This document shows, in pieces, positions 29,032 to 38,815 of a stretch of 64,000 nucleotides of DNA. This stretch comes from Pyropia yezoensis. Lineage: Eukaryota > Rhodophyta > Bangiophyceae > Bangiales > Bangiaceae. The first letter of the stretch is position 1. Each line of letters opens with the position of its first letter. The notes below the pieces were generated by a model. It ran no database searches, was not told where the DNA came from, and was given only the letters and a program-made list of their open reading frames with translations. Made by a program: the position numbers and the translations under genes. Location: contig CM020620.1 in assembly GCA_009829735.1 (NCBI GenBank), forward strand, positions 19,318,020 through 19,382,019. Reading direction: 5' to 3'.

Positions 29032-29110
29032 TTGACGCTGTTGCCGAGTTGGCATAGCGCACGAGTTTTGATCGGAAGATTCCGGGTTCAAGCCCGCCGA
29101 CGCCAGCGTC
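29032..29110 (+). repeat. tRNA-like relic
   Basis: GAGTTGGCATAGCGC resembles a tRNA D-arm/A-box and GGTTCAAGCCC a T-arm/B-box, spaced as in a tRNA. GACGCTG (29038) and CAGCGTC (29104) could pair as an acceptor-like stem, but the T-stem and anticodon stem do not fold cleanly, so I do not call a functional tRNA. Confidence 0.35.
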
Positions 29111-29680
29111 TTCTTCCTCGACCGGACTGCCGTCCAAGGCGTGACGTCGGAGCCCTGGGATGATGCGCCAAGCTTGGCGTCTTCTTCCCGGCGTCCGACG
29201 CCGTCGCATCTTTTGCGGATCGTCCTCTTTGAGGGTTGCGAACAGGGTCGTACGACCACCATGGTCCGCAGAGGACGCTTACACTGGCGCCGCGTAGCGA
29301 GTATCGCTTTGGCCGTTTCACGACGGTCGTGACCACGTCCATCGTTACCGTAGCAACGTCACAATCAGTGACGTGGCACCTCGGCCGGCAGCGGTCACCC
29401 ATCGACTATGATGACGCCCGTAGAGCAGAACGCTGTCACCGCCGTCTTGGTCGACAGATCCTCAACCATCAGCCCCAACAACGGCTCATCCGCCACGAAG
29501 CCGACACCATTGACCATGTAGGTCGCCTGCGGGCTACGGTAAAAGCCGCGCACAGGCAGCTCGGCCTCCGAGCAATCCACCTCCGGGGTAGCCGCCGGCA
29601 CGGCGGGAGCCACCTCGTCAGCCATAACGGCACCACCACAAAGACCGACTATGCCTTACAGGCACCGCCCCGCGCCCGCG

Positions 29681-29820
29681 CCGCCTTGGCCGCCCTTGCC
29701 GCCTTGGCCGCCCTTGTCGCCTTGGCCGCCCTTGTCACCTTGGCCGCCCTTGTCGCCTTGGCCGCCCTTGTCACCTTGGCCGCCCTTGCCGGCTTGGCCG
29801 CCCTTGCCGCCTTGGCCGCC
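29681..29820 (+). repeat. 18-bp minisatellite
   Basis: Nearly eight copies of GCCTTGGCCGCCCTTGTC with TCG/TCA/CCG variants. All three plus frames stay open through it; on the minus strand it reads as a collagen-like Gly-Gln-Gly repeat, which is a by-product. Confidence 0.85.
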
Positions 29821-29896
29821 AACGGCCACTAGGCCAAGTGTGCCCACCGGCAACAAGCGCAACGGGCCGACGGGCCGAGAATGACACGTCCGGTAA

Positions 29897-30388
29897 CCCG
29901 CGCGTCGACCGACGCGCGGGAAGGCCAACTGGCCACCGGGCGACTCAACTCAAACGCGATGCCAAACGGCCCAAGGTGCCAACTGGCGGTTGCGTAGGAC
30001 AGGGGCCGGCCGGCCGTCGACCTCGCGCCCACGTACCCGCGCGTCGGCCGACGCGCGGTGGGCCAACTGGCCGGGGCAAAGGCAACTGCACCCGGGTGGG
30101 GGTGCCGACCGGCAACCCCACCCGCCAAGGGCCAACTGGCCGGTAAGCTCACGAGCACCTGCGCGTCGCCCGACGCGCAGGGAGGTGCGGCACTGCAAAC
30201 GACCCTCACGGTCAAGGGACACCTGGCCAGCGACCGCGTCACCACGCACCCGCGCGTCGACCGACGCGCGGGAGGCCGACCCGGCCGAGGCAACGACAAC
30301 TAGTCGACGCCCCGCCGACCGGCACCAACGACCACCAAGCCACGCGGCTGCCCACTTCACGCACCCCCACGCGTCGGCCGACGCGCGG
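29897..30388. repeat. Array of five near-perfect palindromes
   Basis: Copies at 29897-29920, 30036-30059, 30159-30180, 30249-30272 and 30367-30388. The full form has 11-base arms, CCCGCGCGTCG and CGACGCGCGGG, around a 2-base centre. Spacings are 139, 123, 90 and 118 bases. Each is followed within a few bases by another short inverted word (AAGGCCAACTGGCC or similar). RNA made from the element would carry five very stable GC hairpins before the 3' LTR. Confidence 0.85.
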
Positions 30389-30762
30389 AGTTAGCGGGAG
30401 ACCCCGACGCGACGACCACCACGGTCAACGGCAACATCGCCGACCCAAACACCAACCCGGACGCCACGCGCAAGAGGCCGGCCGGCCGCGGCACAAGTAC
30501 TGGCTGGCGTAGCCCAGCCACGGGTCTGTCCACGCGGCCCCGCGGAGCCGCCCCGGCCACACGGCCCCGCCGCACACCCGAGAGAGTACCACACCGCGCG
30601 CGCGGCGGACCGAATTCACGAGCTGCACCGACCGGTGCTGGCGCGACCCCCCGCAAGATTGCAGGCGGCCGCGTCACGACCTCGCCTACCTGGGCGCGAC
30701 CGGCCCCTACGTTGCACCCAACCGGACCTCGCCGGGACGGCTCGAAGCTGGGAACGGGGGTA

Positions 30763-31169
30763 TGTAGCATATCCGCCCACCGTACCGATGTCCGGTATTC
30801 ATGAGCAAGTAGCCCTCTTGACTGGTGGCTCCAGCCTTGTTGGTATGGGTCCGCTTGTGGCTCGCCCTGTGGGGGACTACTTTTGTTTTGTATTGTTCAT
30901 CTGTCCTTGCTTTGGAGGGATCTTTTATATTGTTTGCTATGCTCGTAGCGATCGGCCGTCCGGCCTTCGCTCGGTCGCTCGACCAGCATATTGTTTCGCC
31001 CGGTATAGGCGACGTGGGGGCTCGCCGCTGCCGTTCGGCCGGCTTGCTCCCCATCGAACGTCCTGGAGCTAAAGGTCTGTCTTCTTTGCCTTTACGGTAA
31101 TAGCTTCCTCTTTTCCTTCCGGGCGCCGGTCGGTCCCATATCCTTTTATTGGGTAACACATATTCCACA
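30763..31169 (+). repeat. 3' LTR
   Basis: 407 bases, same ends as the 5' LTR, with two substitutions. Confidence 0.95.
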
Positions 31170-31174
31170 CACAG
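31170..31174 (+). repeat. Target-site duplication, right copy
   Basis: CACAG, identical to 22117-22121. Confidence 0.85.
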
Positions 31175-32013
31175 CGCAACCAGTCCTTCTCTGGCCACGC
31201 CTACGTAGTGTGCGTCAGCGGCCCAGGCACATGCGCCCAAAAACTTGTGGGCGATGCTGGCGGTGGATCCAGCATAGTTGGCGACCAAATCTACGTGGCT
31301 ATCAACGATTGTACCCAGAATCTACGCGGGAATGAATTTTCTGGGGAGCGAGAAGCAAAGCAATGGGATGGGAGCGCACCCACTCCTTCGATTCCACTCG
31401 GTGGCTGAGAAGCACTCCGGGCTCCGATCGTCCTTTGACGACCGATTCACCATCGTTGGGTAGGTGTGCAACCGAACGTTTTGCCGCCTGGAATGGGCAC
31501 CACACGCGTTTACTTCGAGAGGATTTCTCGCAATATAATGTATTCATTGTATGTCGCCGATGTCAAACAAACACGCGCACTTTATCCCTTGGGGTTCACT
31601 CGGCGCTCGCTCCCCGCCCTCTTACTCTCGTGGAGCCCCTCGGTCCCACCCCGCCGTGCCGGTCACGCCTACTCGCGCCTACCTGCGGTGCCCGGCCAGG
31701 GATGCTCCCGCGGGCACCGCCCCACACGCAGGTGGAACAACACAATACAACGCATTAAAACTCATTCCTTACACCATCGGGCCGTGACACAACTATCAGG
31801 CCGTGGCACTGAAAGCCCGATTTGCCCCAGCAATGCGGCTGACACGTGTTGGGCTTGCGGCCGCCACCTGGCGCCAACAGCCGACCCCCGCGCTGCGTCC
31901 GCCGTGGCCCATCATCTCCCCTGCCCCAGCTCCATTCTTGCATAGCATCACTTGCTGGCTCACCTTGCTCTCGTAGCAGTGTGTGGGGTGTCGCCACCCT
32001 ACGCCTGTTTGCA
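31175..32013. other. Right flank of the retrotransposon, upstream of the prenyltransferase
   Basis: No gene is supported. A minus-strand block at about 31175-31300 (NYAGSTASIAHKFLGACAWA) looks protein-like and runs into the insertion site. The prenyltransferase transit peptide may lie in 31833-32013, where an ATG at 31833 opens a frame different from that of the enzyme. Confidence 0.35.
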
Positions 32014-33183
32014 ATGGGGCGGCGAAAGACCCCCCCCACGGCTGTTGTCAACGGCGTCACCGAGGACGTAGCGGCAGCAGCCGTCGCTGAGGCCGAGGGG
32101 AAAGCTGCCGCGGTGGCGGCCGTCGCCGCCGCCGCCGCCGAGCGGCGGCGCCTCTGGTTTGCCGCCGCCAAGCCGCCCATGTACACAGTCGCGGTGACGC
32201 CCATGCTCGTTGGCACCGCCGCCGCTTAAGCGGCGACGGGCCTCTACTCGGCCTCGCGGCTGGGCACCCTCCTCGCCGCGGCGGTGGCGATCATTGGGTG
32301 GCTCAACATCACCAACGACGTGTTTGATGCCGCCACGGGGATTGACGCGCACAAGGCCGAGTCGCTGGTCAACCTGCTGGGCGGCACGCCCGGCGTCCGG
32401 CTGCGACTGTTGGTCGCGGCGACCGCCCTGCTGGCCGCCGCCGCCGCGGGCCTGGCGAGCCTGTGCGTCACCCCCGGCGGCGCGGCCTTTGACCCGACCC
32501 TCCTGGTGGTGATGGGCATCGCGGTGGCCCTCGGCTACGCCTACCAGGGGCCCCCCTTCCGCCTCGGCTACTATGGCCTGGGCGAGCCCATCACCCTCGC
32601 CGCGTGGACGCTGGCGGTGGGCGCCGCCTACTACACCCAGCTGCCGCCACCGGCGGCCCCCGCCACTGCGGTGGGCGGGTGGGTCCTTCCGCCTGCCGCC
32701 GTCGCGGCACGCCTCTCTGCCCTGGCGACGGCGTACGTGACGCCGTCGGCGGGCCTGGGCGTGCCGGCGGTGCTGGTGGTGCTCCCCACCGCCCTCATCT
32801 TGCTGTGCTCCCACCTGCACCAGGGCGCCGACGACGCGGCGGCGGGGAAGCGCTCCCCGGTGGTGCGGTTTGGCACGCGCGGGGTGGCGGCGGGCGTCAT
32901 TGCCGGCGTGGCGGGCATGTACGCGTTGCAGGTGGGCGCGGCAGCGACGGCGCTGTGGGGAAAGGGGGGGGGGGGGTGGCTGCCGCCGACCGCCGCCGCC
33001 AGCGCGGTGGTGAGCGTGCCGCTGGCGGTGCGGCTGGTGGTGTTTGTCGGCCGCTGGCACGCCGTGCCGGCGGTGATCCGGCTGGCAAAGTACGTGGCGG
33101 TGCGGCTCCACGCGGTGCACGGGCTGGCGCTCGCGGAGGGGCTGGCCGCGTCGAGGTCGCCCTACTGGACGCCGCAGTATTGA
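32014..33183 (+). pseudogene. menA: MenA-type 1,4-dihydroxy-2-naphthoate prenyltransferase with in-frame TAA
   Basis: UbiA-family membrane prenyltransferase of phylloquinone/menaquinone synthesis, which attaches the isoprenoid tail to 1,4-dihydroxy-2-naphthoate, in plants in plastids. From the ATG at 32014: LWFAAAKPPMYTVAVTPMLV, then the first Asp-rich site NDVFDAATGID (N101, D102, D105), the second HLHQGADDAAAGKRSP (D273, D274), and about eight hydrophobic segments ending at 33181-33183. Codon 72 (32227-32229) is TAA in an otherwise continuous frame, GTAAA-stop-AATGLYSASRL, where relatives have an aromatic or similar residue; TAC to TAA is one change. Everything downstream is intact, so the lesion is recent, an assembly error, or tolerated. 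A shorter product could start at an ATG near 32514. No transit peptide is visible after 32014. Confidence 0.8.
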
Positions 33184-33521
33184 GAGTCAACCGGAGCGAC
33201 GGGGGAGAGGGGCGGGTGGGGGTGGGGGGCAGGGCGGCAGAGGGCGGGGATGCGTAGACAGTCGCCCTAGGGATGCGCGAGGGGGGGAAGGGCTGGGGGG
33301 GTGGCCGGGTGGGCCTCACCAACGAGAATAGCCGTGTGGGAAGCAGCGCACCCCCGGCGTGAATGTGCCACCGTCGCCCAGTGGTGGGTGTACCCCCCAG
33401 GGGCCAAGAGAGCTCATACCTCTCAGCGGCTCCTCTCCCTCAAAAAAAACAAACAAAAAAACGGCCTTCACTCCCCACCCCCCCTCACCTCCACCGCACG
33501 CTACGCCCCCCCCCCTCCTCC
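33184..33521. other. Intergenic
   Basis: G-rich then C-rich sequence, with a short A run (33444-33462). No gene. Confidence 0.45.
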
Positions 33522-34271
33522 TCACCCCCCCCCCTGCGCCGGCAGCGCGGCAAGCAGTCGCCCCACCTCCCCACTCAATGCGTCCACAGCGGCGGCCTCG
33601 GCGGGAGTCATCTCCCCCGCCCCCAGTGCCCGCACGGTGTGGACGGGCACGCAGCCGACGGTGGCGGCGGCGGCCCAGGCGGCGCCCATCCCCGACCGCA
33701 ACGCGCGTGACGCGGCAGCGTCCACGTCGGCGGCGTCGGCGGCGGCGGCATCGTCGTCGCCGCCGCCCACCAGCACGGCGGCCGCCGCGAGGCCCCCCAC
33801 CGCCAGATACCGCCGCACATTGCGGTCGGCGGTGGCCAGGGCGGCCGCAACGGGCGCCGCGGCAGCGGCAAGGTCCACCCGCGCGGTGGCAGCAGCGGCA
33901 GCGGCAGGGGCAGCGGCGGCGGCGGCGGCTGCGGCGCCACCGCCGCCACCACCGCCGCCGTCGCCACCGCGGCGGGCGGCGAGCGCCTTGGCCACCAACG
34001 CGTCAGCGGTCCACGCGGCGAGGCCCGCCGCGTCGAGGGGCGTCCGCGGGTAGGCGCCGCCCCCCCCAGGCACCCCCCCCGGCACGGCGAGCGCGGCGGC
34101 GGCGGCAGCCACCGCCCCCCCGGCAACGGCCGCGTCGAGCGCAATTCGCGTCCGGGAACGGGCAGAAGCGCTTGATGTGATGCACACGTCAGCGGCTGAG
34201 AGCACCGCGCCCGTAACGGGGCGGGCCGCACCACGCAAGGGTAGGCAACCCACACGCCACCACCGATGCAC
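33522..34271 (-). CDS. Ala-rich unidentified protein
   Basis: 249 codons open on the minus strand, very Ala/Gly-rich, with some ordinary segments: TPLDAAGLAAWTADALVAKA, DRNVRRYLAVGGLAAAAVLV (a possible membrane helix) and a C-terminal EVGRLLAALPAQGGG. No domain is recognised. A splice-acceptor-like sequence near 34170 suggests the 5' part could be in another exon. The plus strand is also open for 250 codons over the same place, so the call rests on composition only. Confidence 0.35.
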   Translation of the reverse strand: MHRWWRVGCLPLRGAARPVTGAVLSAADVCITSSASARSRTRIALDAAVAGGAVAAAAAALAVPGGVPGGGGAYPRTPLDAAGLAAWTADALVAKALAARRGGDGGGGGGGGAAAAAAAAAPAAAAAATARVDLAAAAAPVAAALATADRNVRRYLAVGGLAAAAVLVGGGDDDAAAADAADVDAAASRALRSGMGAAWAAAATVGCVPVHTVRALGAGEMTPAEAAAVDALSGEVGRLLAALPAQGGG

Positions 34272-34503
34272 GTCGCAGAAGAGTGCGCCCTCACTCCTGC
34301 TGATGAAGCTGCCGCTCGTTTCGCACCAGGTAGCTGGGCCCGCTTGCCAACCGCATACCGGACCGTTTCCCTCGATGGCGGCACCTGCCTGCTCGCGTAG
34401 TCAACGCGCCCCACCCGAAGCCCTCTGCCCCGGCCCCCCGCCCCCCCAGACCGGTCTGTCCGCCGACAGAACGTGCCGTCCCCCCCCGGGGAGCAGACAC
34501 ACT

Positions 34504-35493
34504 TCAATCGTCGTGGATAAGCGCGTCCGTCATTACGCGGAGCTCTTCGTCCAGCTGCTTCATCTTCTGGCCAGTGGAGCGGCGGAGCTCGGCGGCGGTT
34601 TCCAGTTGGGAAGCGACCGACGCGAGGAGGTTGTTCCATGCCTCGGCAGCATGAGCGACGGCATCTTGAGCGTCTTTGAAGTCCTCCTCTGTAGGGAATG
34701 GGAAAGCAAGTGGAGGTATGCACGCAGCACCAGCAGTATTGACGCGAGAATGCCACAGTCGGATGGTGCATTTCGAGTGGCCGGGCGTTATGCGGTAAGA
34801 GCACAGGCCAGGAGCACCCAACATGCTACCAGAAAAGAAACCCCAACGGGCAGCGCGTGTTCAGTCATGTCACTCAGACACGGCAGGGGATTGGACAGCA
34901 GCTCGCACGATACCTAGGCCGCGCCAGCCCTCAGGTGAGCCGCCACAGCAGAACCTCGTCTCAGGGGCATCAGCCTCCACCAAGCACAAACCCTCCCCCA
35001 CCCTAAAAGACCGTCACAGCTTACCAAAGTAGACGCTGCCAAGGGCGTCGCGCGCCTCACCCAGCAGCAAGCGGGCCTCCCCGAACCGCTCGTTGACCTC
35101 GTCCAGCGCAGCGTTAATCTGCGTCGCCGACGGCACTCCCGGACCCACACCACCGTCGTCTCCGCCGCCACCACCCACGGCAGATGCGGAAAACCACCGC
35201 GCGGCGGCAGATGTCGTCTGCACTCCACCGGCGGGCCGACGGGCCGTGTCAACAGTCCCCCCATCCCCGGTGGCTGTGCCGCGCGCCACAATCGTCGTGG
35301 CTGCGGCACTCCAAAAGTGATAGGCAGCAGGAACGGGGAGGGACAGCGTGGCGGCAGGCCACGAGTGGCTCGTGGCAACAGCAGCGGAGCGGGGGGGAGG
35401 TGCAATAGCCGGCAGCCGAACACGATTGGTCGACGCCGAGGCTTGCCTGACAACACGAGCTGCCAAGGAGGCGGACGAAAGGACAAGAGTCAT
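34504..35493 (-). CDS. Embryogenesis-like protein, probably mitochondrial
   Basis: Two exons, 35493-35025 and 34688-34504, joined by a 336-base intron with GT...AG ends; the junction gives SVYFEEDFKDAQDAV, restoring the conserved core. The 217-residue product has a basic, Ser/Ala-rich N-terminus without early acidic residues that looks like a mitochondrial presequence, a variable Pro/Gly segment, and a C-terminal helical core from about residue 140: TQINAALDEVNERFGEARLL, GEARDALGSVYF, then AWNNLLASV and a final RSTGQKMKQLDEELRVM. This matches plant 'embryogenesis-like' proteins as I remember them (Glu-Ala-Arg-Asp...YF, then RSMGLKIEQLKAEL). Molecular function is unknown even in plants. Confidence 0.65.
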
Positions 35494-37980
35494 TGTAAAA
35501 AAAATTAAGGCAGTGAAGAGTGAGCCAGAAAAGAGCACGAAGTCTGATGCAGAGAGCAGGACAGACGGGAGGACGCCGGCAGCGCAGTAAAAGTAAGCAT
35601 ACAGCACCGCGCTACACTGCTGATCTTCTGCCAAAACCTACCGAAGGCCACGGGGCTTTTGATTGGACTCCTTGGATTGTGCCGTTCCCCGTACTGGACT
35701 TCTCAGTCGAACGCGGGTGTGTAACTTTGCCAGAAAGACCAGATCGATTTCGACAATAATATTGTGACATATTATGTTCGGCAATTTACTCACTATAGAT
35801 ACTAAAATATTGCTCCTCGCTGAATTTTGTCCTGGTGGCCGGAGACTGAGACATAGAGAAAGTCTCCGCAAAATACGAGCACCGCATTGGCTGAACAGCG
35901 CTATCCGCTGCTCGACAACCTAACCATGTGGTCGTACGCCGGGCCAGAAAGGGCCTCAACTGTTTCTCACTATATCTTCTTGGAAGCTGGTTGTTTTTTA
36001 CAGTCAGGAGCACTTTTCTGGGAGATCTTGGCAGAACCACTTGTTTCCCCGCAGATCTGAAGAAAAGATGAGGCGATTCCACCCTGTGGAGGCACATCAG
36101 CCCGGGAGTCGGTCGGTGCCCGTGGCGTACCTGATTGGCTGAGAGCCCGTCTGAGAGAGTCAATCTGGGTCCCCCAGGGCAGAATTCATTAATCACCAAT
36201 ACTGTACACAAGGAGGACGAATTTTCTTCTCTCGGTTGGTTTGCGTCGTCAGAGCACGTCTAGCGACGTCGCCCCAGAGCTCTGAAATGGCCATTTTAGG
36301 ATGCCACGTAAGACAACGTGGCCGCCTGCGGTTGGCGGACGGGGTCGAGCCATCCGTGAGCCATACGCAAAGACAGCGACGATTGTACTTGATGCGGGGA
36401 CAGGGGCTACATGCTTAAAACAGGTCCATCTGAACATATTGGGAGTCGGTATTGGCGGTCGCGTGTGTTCTCGCGGCCGCGACGGCCGCTGCCGCTCGTC
36501 GTCCACAGCCCCACCGTTGAACCACGGACAGCGCCGAAGTACCCCAAACTGTGCCCAAAGGTACGTGGCTTCGTCTAGAATGCTGCGATACTATTCACAT
36601 CCGTTAAATGTTTTGCATATTGTGCAGACACGTTGCAAGATTACGATGGGCTAAGCAGTGAACCATGGATTCAGGGTGCCACGTGCAGAAACGTGGCGGG
36701 CAATCACGCGCGGTACACTTGGCGACAGGATAAGCTCGTCCCTGGAGAGGGATGCGCGGAAGCTTGTGCGGTGGTCCGCGACCGAGGCGGACGGGCGCTC
36801 TCTGGCGTGGGAGCACACGTCACCGCCATGCACGGCTCTGCCGGAGGAGTCCAGCAGCTCCGGAGGATCGCCAAATGTGATTTCTAGTCTTTCAATGACA
36901 ACGTTTCTGTTTCGGTGCGACCAGCGGCGGCTGGAGGGCCTCTGTGCCGGTTGAGAGATCATCCGCCGCACATATTATTTTGGACTGAACTTCACGCTGA
37001 AGTTTGCGGTGTAGCGCCAGACGAGCCGCCCTCGCTGACCCCAAAATTTTACATCTCTTGCCTGTGCGGCCTCGACACGGATTCCCGTGGAAGGAACGCG
37101 TGGTCTACAGCGCGTCGCCTTGCGCAACCACCGCTTGCCATCTGCCACCTGCGTTTTGCATGTGAGCCCCTCAGCCGTCCGGAGAGACACCTTCGTGGAC
37201 TGGCGCGAGAGTTTGGCAAACACAGACTCGCGGCACGAGCAATCAGCGGCAGCGTCAACGCAGGCGGTGATGTCCACTCCCACAGCGCCCACGTACGGTT
37301 CGTTGCACCTCCCTGCGCATGACGATGCATAGAAATAAGGCCCCCATGCTATCCCGACTGAGAAAGGTGAAGATAGGGGGTACCTGTCCAATCACAGAGG
37401 AGCACCATTTGCAACGACTGCGACGTGTGGCGCATCGGGTGGCAGATCCTCCCTTCCTCGCCGGGAGATTCTTTGCGGGGCAAAAAGCAGGACCGATCCC
37501 TCAGGGGGGTCCTCTGATCAGTGTCGGTGAGCTCGACGGGTTTTCTGCTGTAGAGTGGGGGGCAGTCCACTGGCCCACTGTGGGGGAAAGGGGGCGGGGG
37601 GCACCGGGCGCGCCGGCTGTCTCAGGCCAGGCGCTTCCCAGGCACCCCAAATAGCGCATGCGCAGAGTGCTGCGCCTCAGGCGCCCCAAAACAACGCACG
37701 CGCAGAGCGCTTGCGAGGCGCTGACAAGTGGGTGCCCTACGACGTCCGCGGTCGTGATGGGGGTGTGTGCGGGGCAGGCGGGGGGGCACTACCCAGGATC
37801 CAGGGGCGAGGCGGTGGGGGCGGGAGCGACTGTGGCCAGCGGGGCGGTGGGTGGGGGGCACCCTCCACCAACGTCTTCAAGTGTAAATTGGAGCTGGGCC
37901 TCGCGCGGGGAGCTGAGCAGCGGCGAGGGCGCGGTCAGCAAGGTGGCCAAAACCGGTCACCGTCGCGGGCGAGTAGAGAA
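35494..37980. other. Gene-poor stretch with possible retroelement relics
   Basis: Less GC-rich than the surroundings. Near 36380-36440 the plus strand encodes TATIVLDAGTGATCL, and near 37280-37160 the minus strand encodes VGVDITACVDAAADCSC; both resemble retroviral-type aspartic protease motifs, but frames are short and broken. Repeated GCCACGT.AGA.AACGTGG words occur near 36303 and 36679. No gene is called. Confidence 0.35.
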
Positions 37981-38244
37981 GGGTGGTGATGCGGGGGAGC
38001 GACGTTCTCGCGCCGCGCGCCGTGGGGCCGCCGCCACGTGGGCGCCCAGGCCTATCCATCAGTTTTGAACGTGAGTGGGCGGGGGAGAAGTCGAGGACGG
38101 GGGAGCAGAGAAGGGTGGTGAGGCAAGGGAGTGACTTTCTCGCGCCGCGTGCCGTGGGGCCGCCGCCACGTGGGCGCCCCGGCCTATCCATTAGTTTTGA
38201 ACGTGAGTGGGCGGGGGAGGAGTCGAGGACGGGGGGGTACGAGC
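37981..38244 (+). repeat. Tandem duplication of a 132-bp unit
   Basis: 37981-38112 and 38113-38244 share about 90 percent of bases, including the blocks GCCGTGGGGCCGCCGCCACG and TTTTGAACGTGAGTGGGCGG. GTGAGT inside each is a good splice-donor-like word. Confidence 0.8.
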
Positions 38245-38815
38245 GTTTGCGCAGCCAGCGCAGGAAAGCGCGGCGCGATGTCTCTGGCGCTCGAGCCGCC
38301 ACAAGATGGTCGGCTCGTGCTGTCCACCAACGTCGCGGGGGTGTGAGCTATCGGAGGGTACATTTTGCACCCTGCAGCCGCTGCTACAGTAGCGTGACCC
38401 CTTTTCTAGGTGCCAACCACTGGGGTGCGGGAGGCCCAACCCTCGCCCTCTTCCCCACGATCCCCTCCGCCGTCATTCTCGTGGTTCCCCCCCCCCCGCC
38501 CCCCGCCCACCCCGCTCCAAGCGCCTCCAAGCCACCCGCTGCCGATTCCTTTCACCCACAACGAGCGCGCTGCCGCCACCCCTGGCCCTGTGTGTGTGGT
38601 TTGCGCTGTGGGACCCCCCGCTCTCCCCCACGCGGGTCCATGCACCGTGCTACACCTTCCTCACCGCTCCCCAGAACGTGCACGTGCCGTGGGACCCCCA
38701 ATCGGACCTGTTGGGGCAGTTGTACCCTGGTGCCTACGCTATCGTCACGGCGGCTGCGGCGTCGACGCAGCCTTCCGCAACCCCCCCCCCCCGCACGACT
38801 ATTTCAGGGGGTGAA

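Larger units (their letters stand above)
28942..30762 (+). other. Long 3' non-coding region of the retrotransposon
   Basis: 1.8 kb between the pol stop and the 3' LTR without a credible gene. It contains a tRNA-like relic, an 18-bp minisatellite, an array of five palindromes, GGCCAACTGGCC-type inverted words between them, and a purine-rich GGGAACGGGGG just before the 3' LTR that is the likely polypurine tract. Frames here encode only repeat-driven Leu/Ala, Pro/Trp or Gly/Lys peptides. Confidence 0.7.
22122..31169 (+). mobile_element. Complete Ty3/gypsy chromovirus LTR retrotransposon
   Basis: 9,048 bases bounded by 407-bp LTRs that begin TG and end CA, with a matching CACAG target duplication. 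Internal order: primer-binding site, gag, pol (protease, reverse transcriptase, RNase H, integrase, chromodomain), a 1.8-kb 3' non-coding region, purine-rich tract, 3' LTR. The LTRs differ at only two positions (T/G and T/C), so insertion was recent. All genes appear open and catalytic motifs intact. Confidence 0.95.

Noticed and set aside
29032-29110. Functional tRNA gene
   Set aside because: The T-stem and anticodon stem do not pair properly; kept only as a tRNA-like relic.
29236-29884. Leu/Ala and Pro/Trp open frames in the retrotransposon 3' region
   Set aside because: All three frames are opened by the 18-bp minisatellite; no protein signal outside it.
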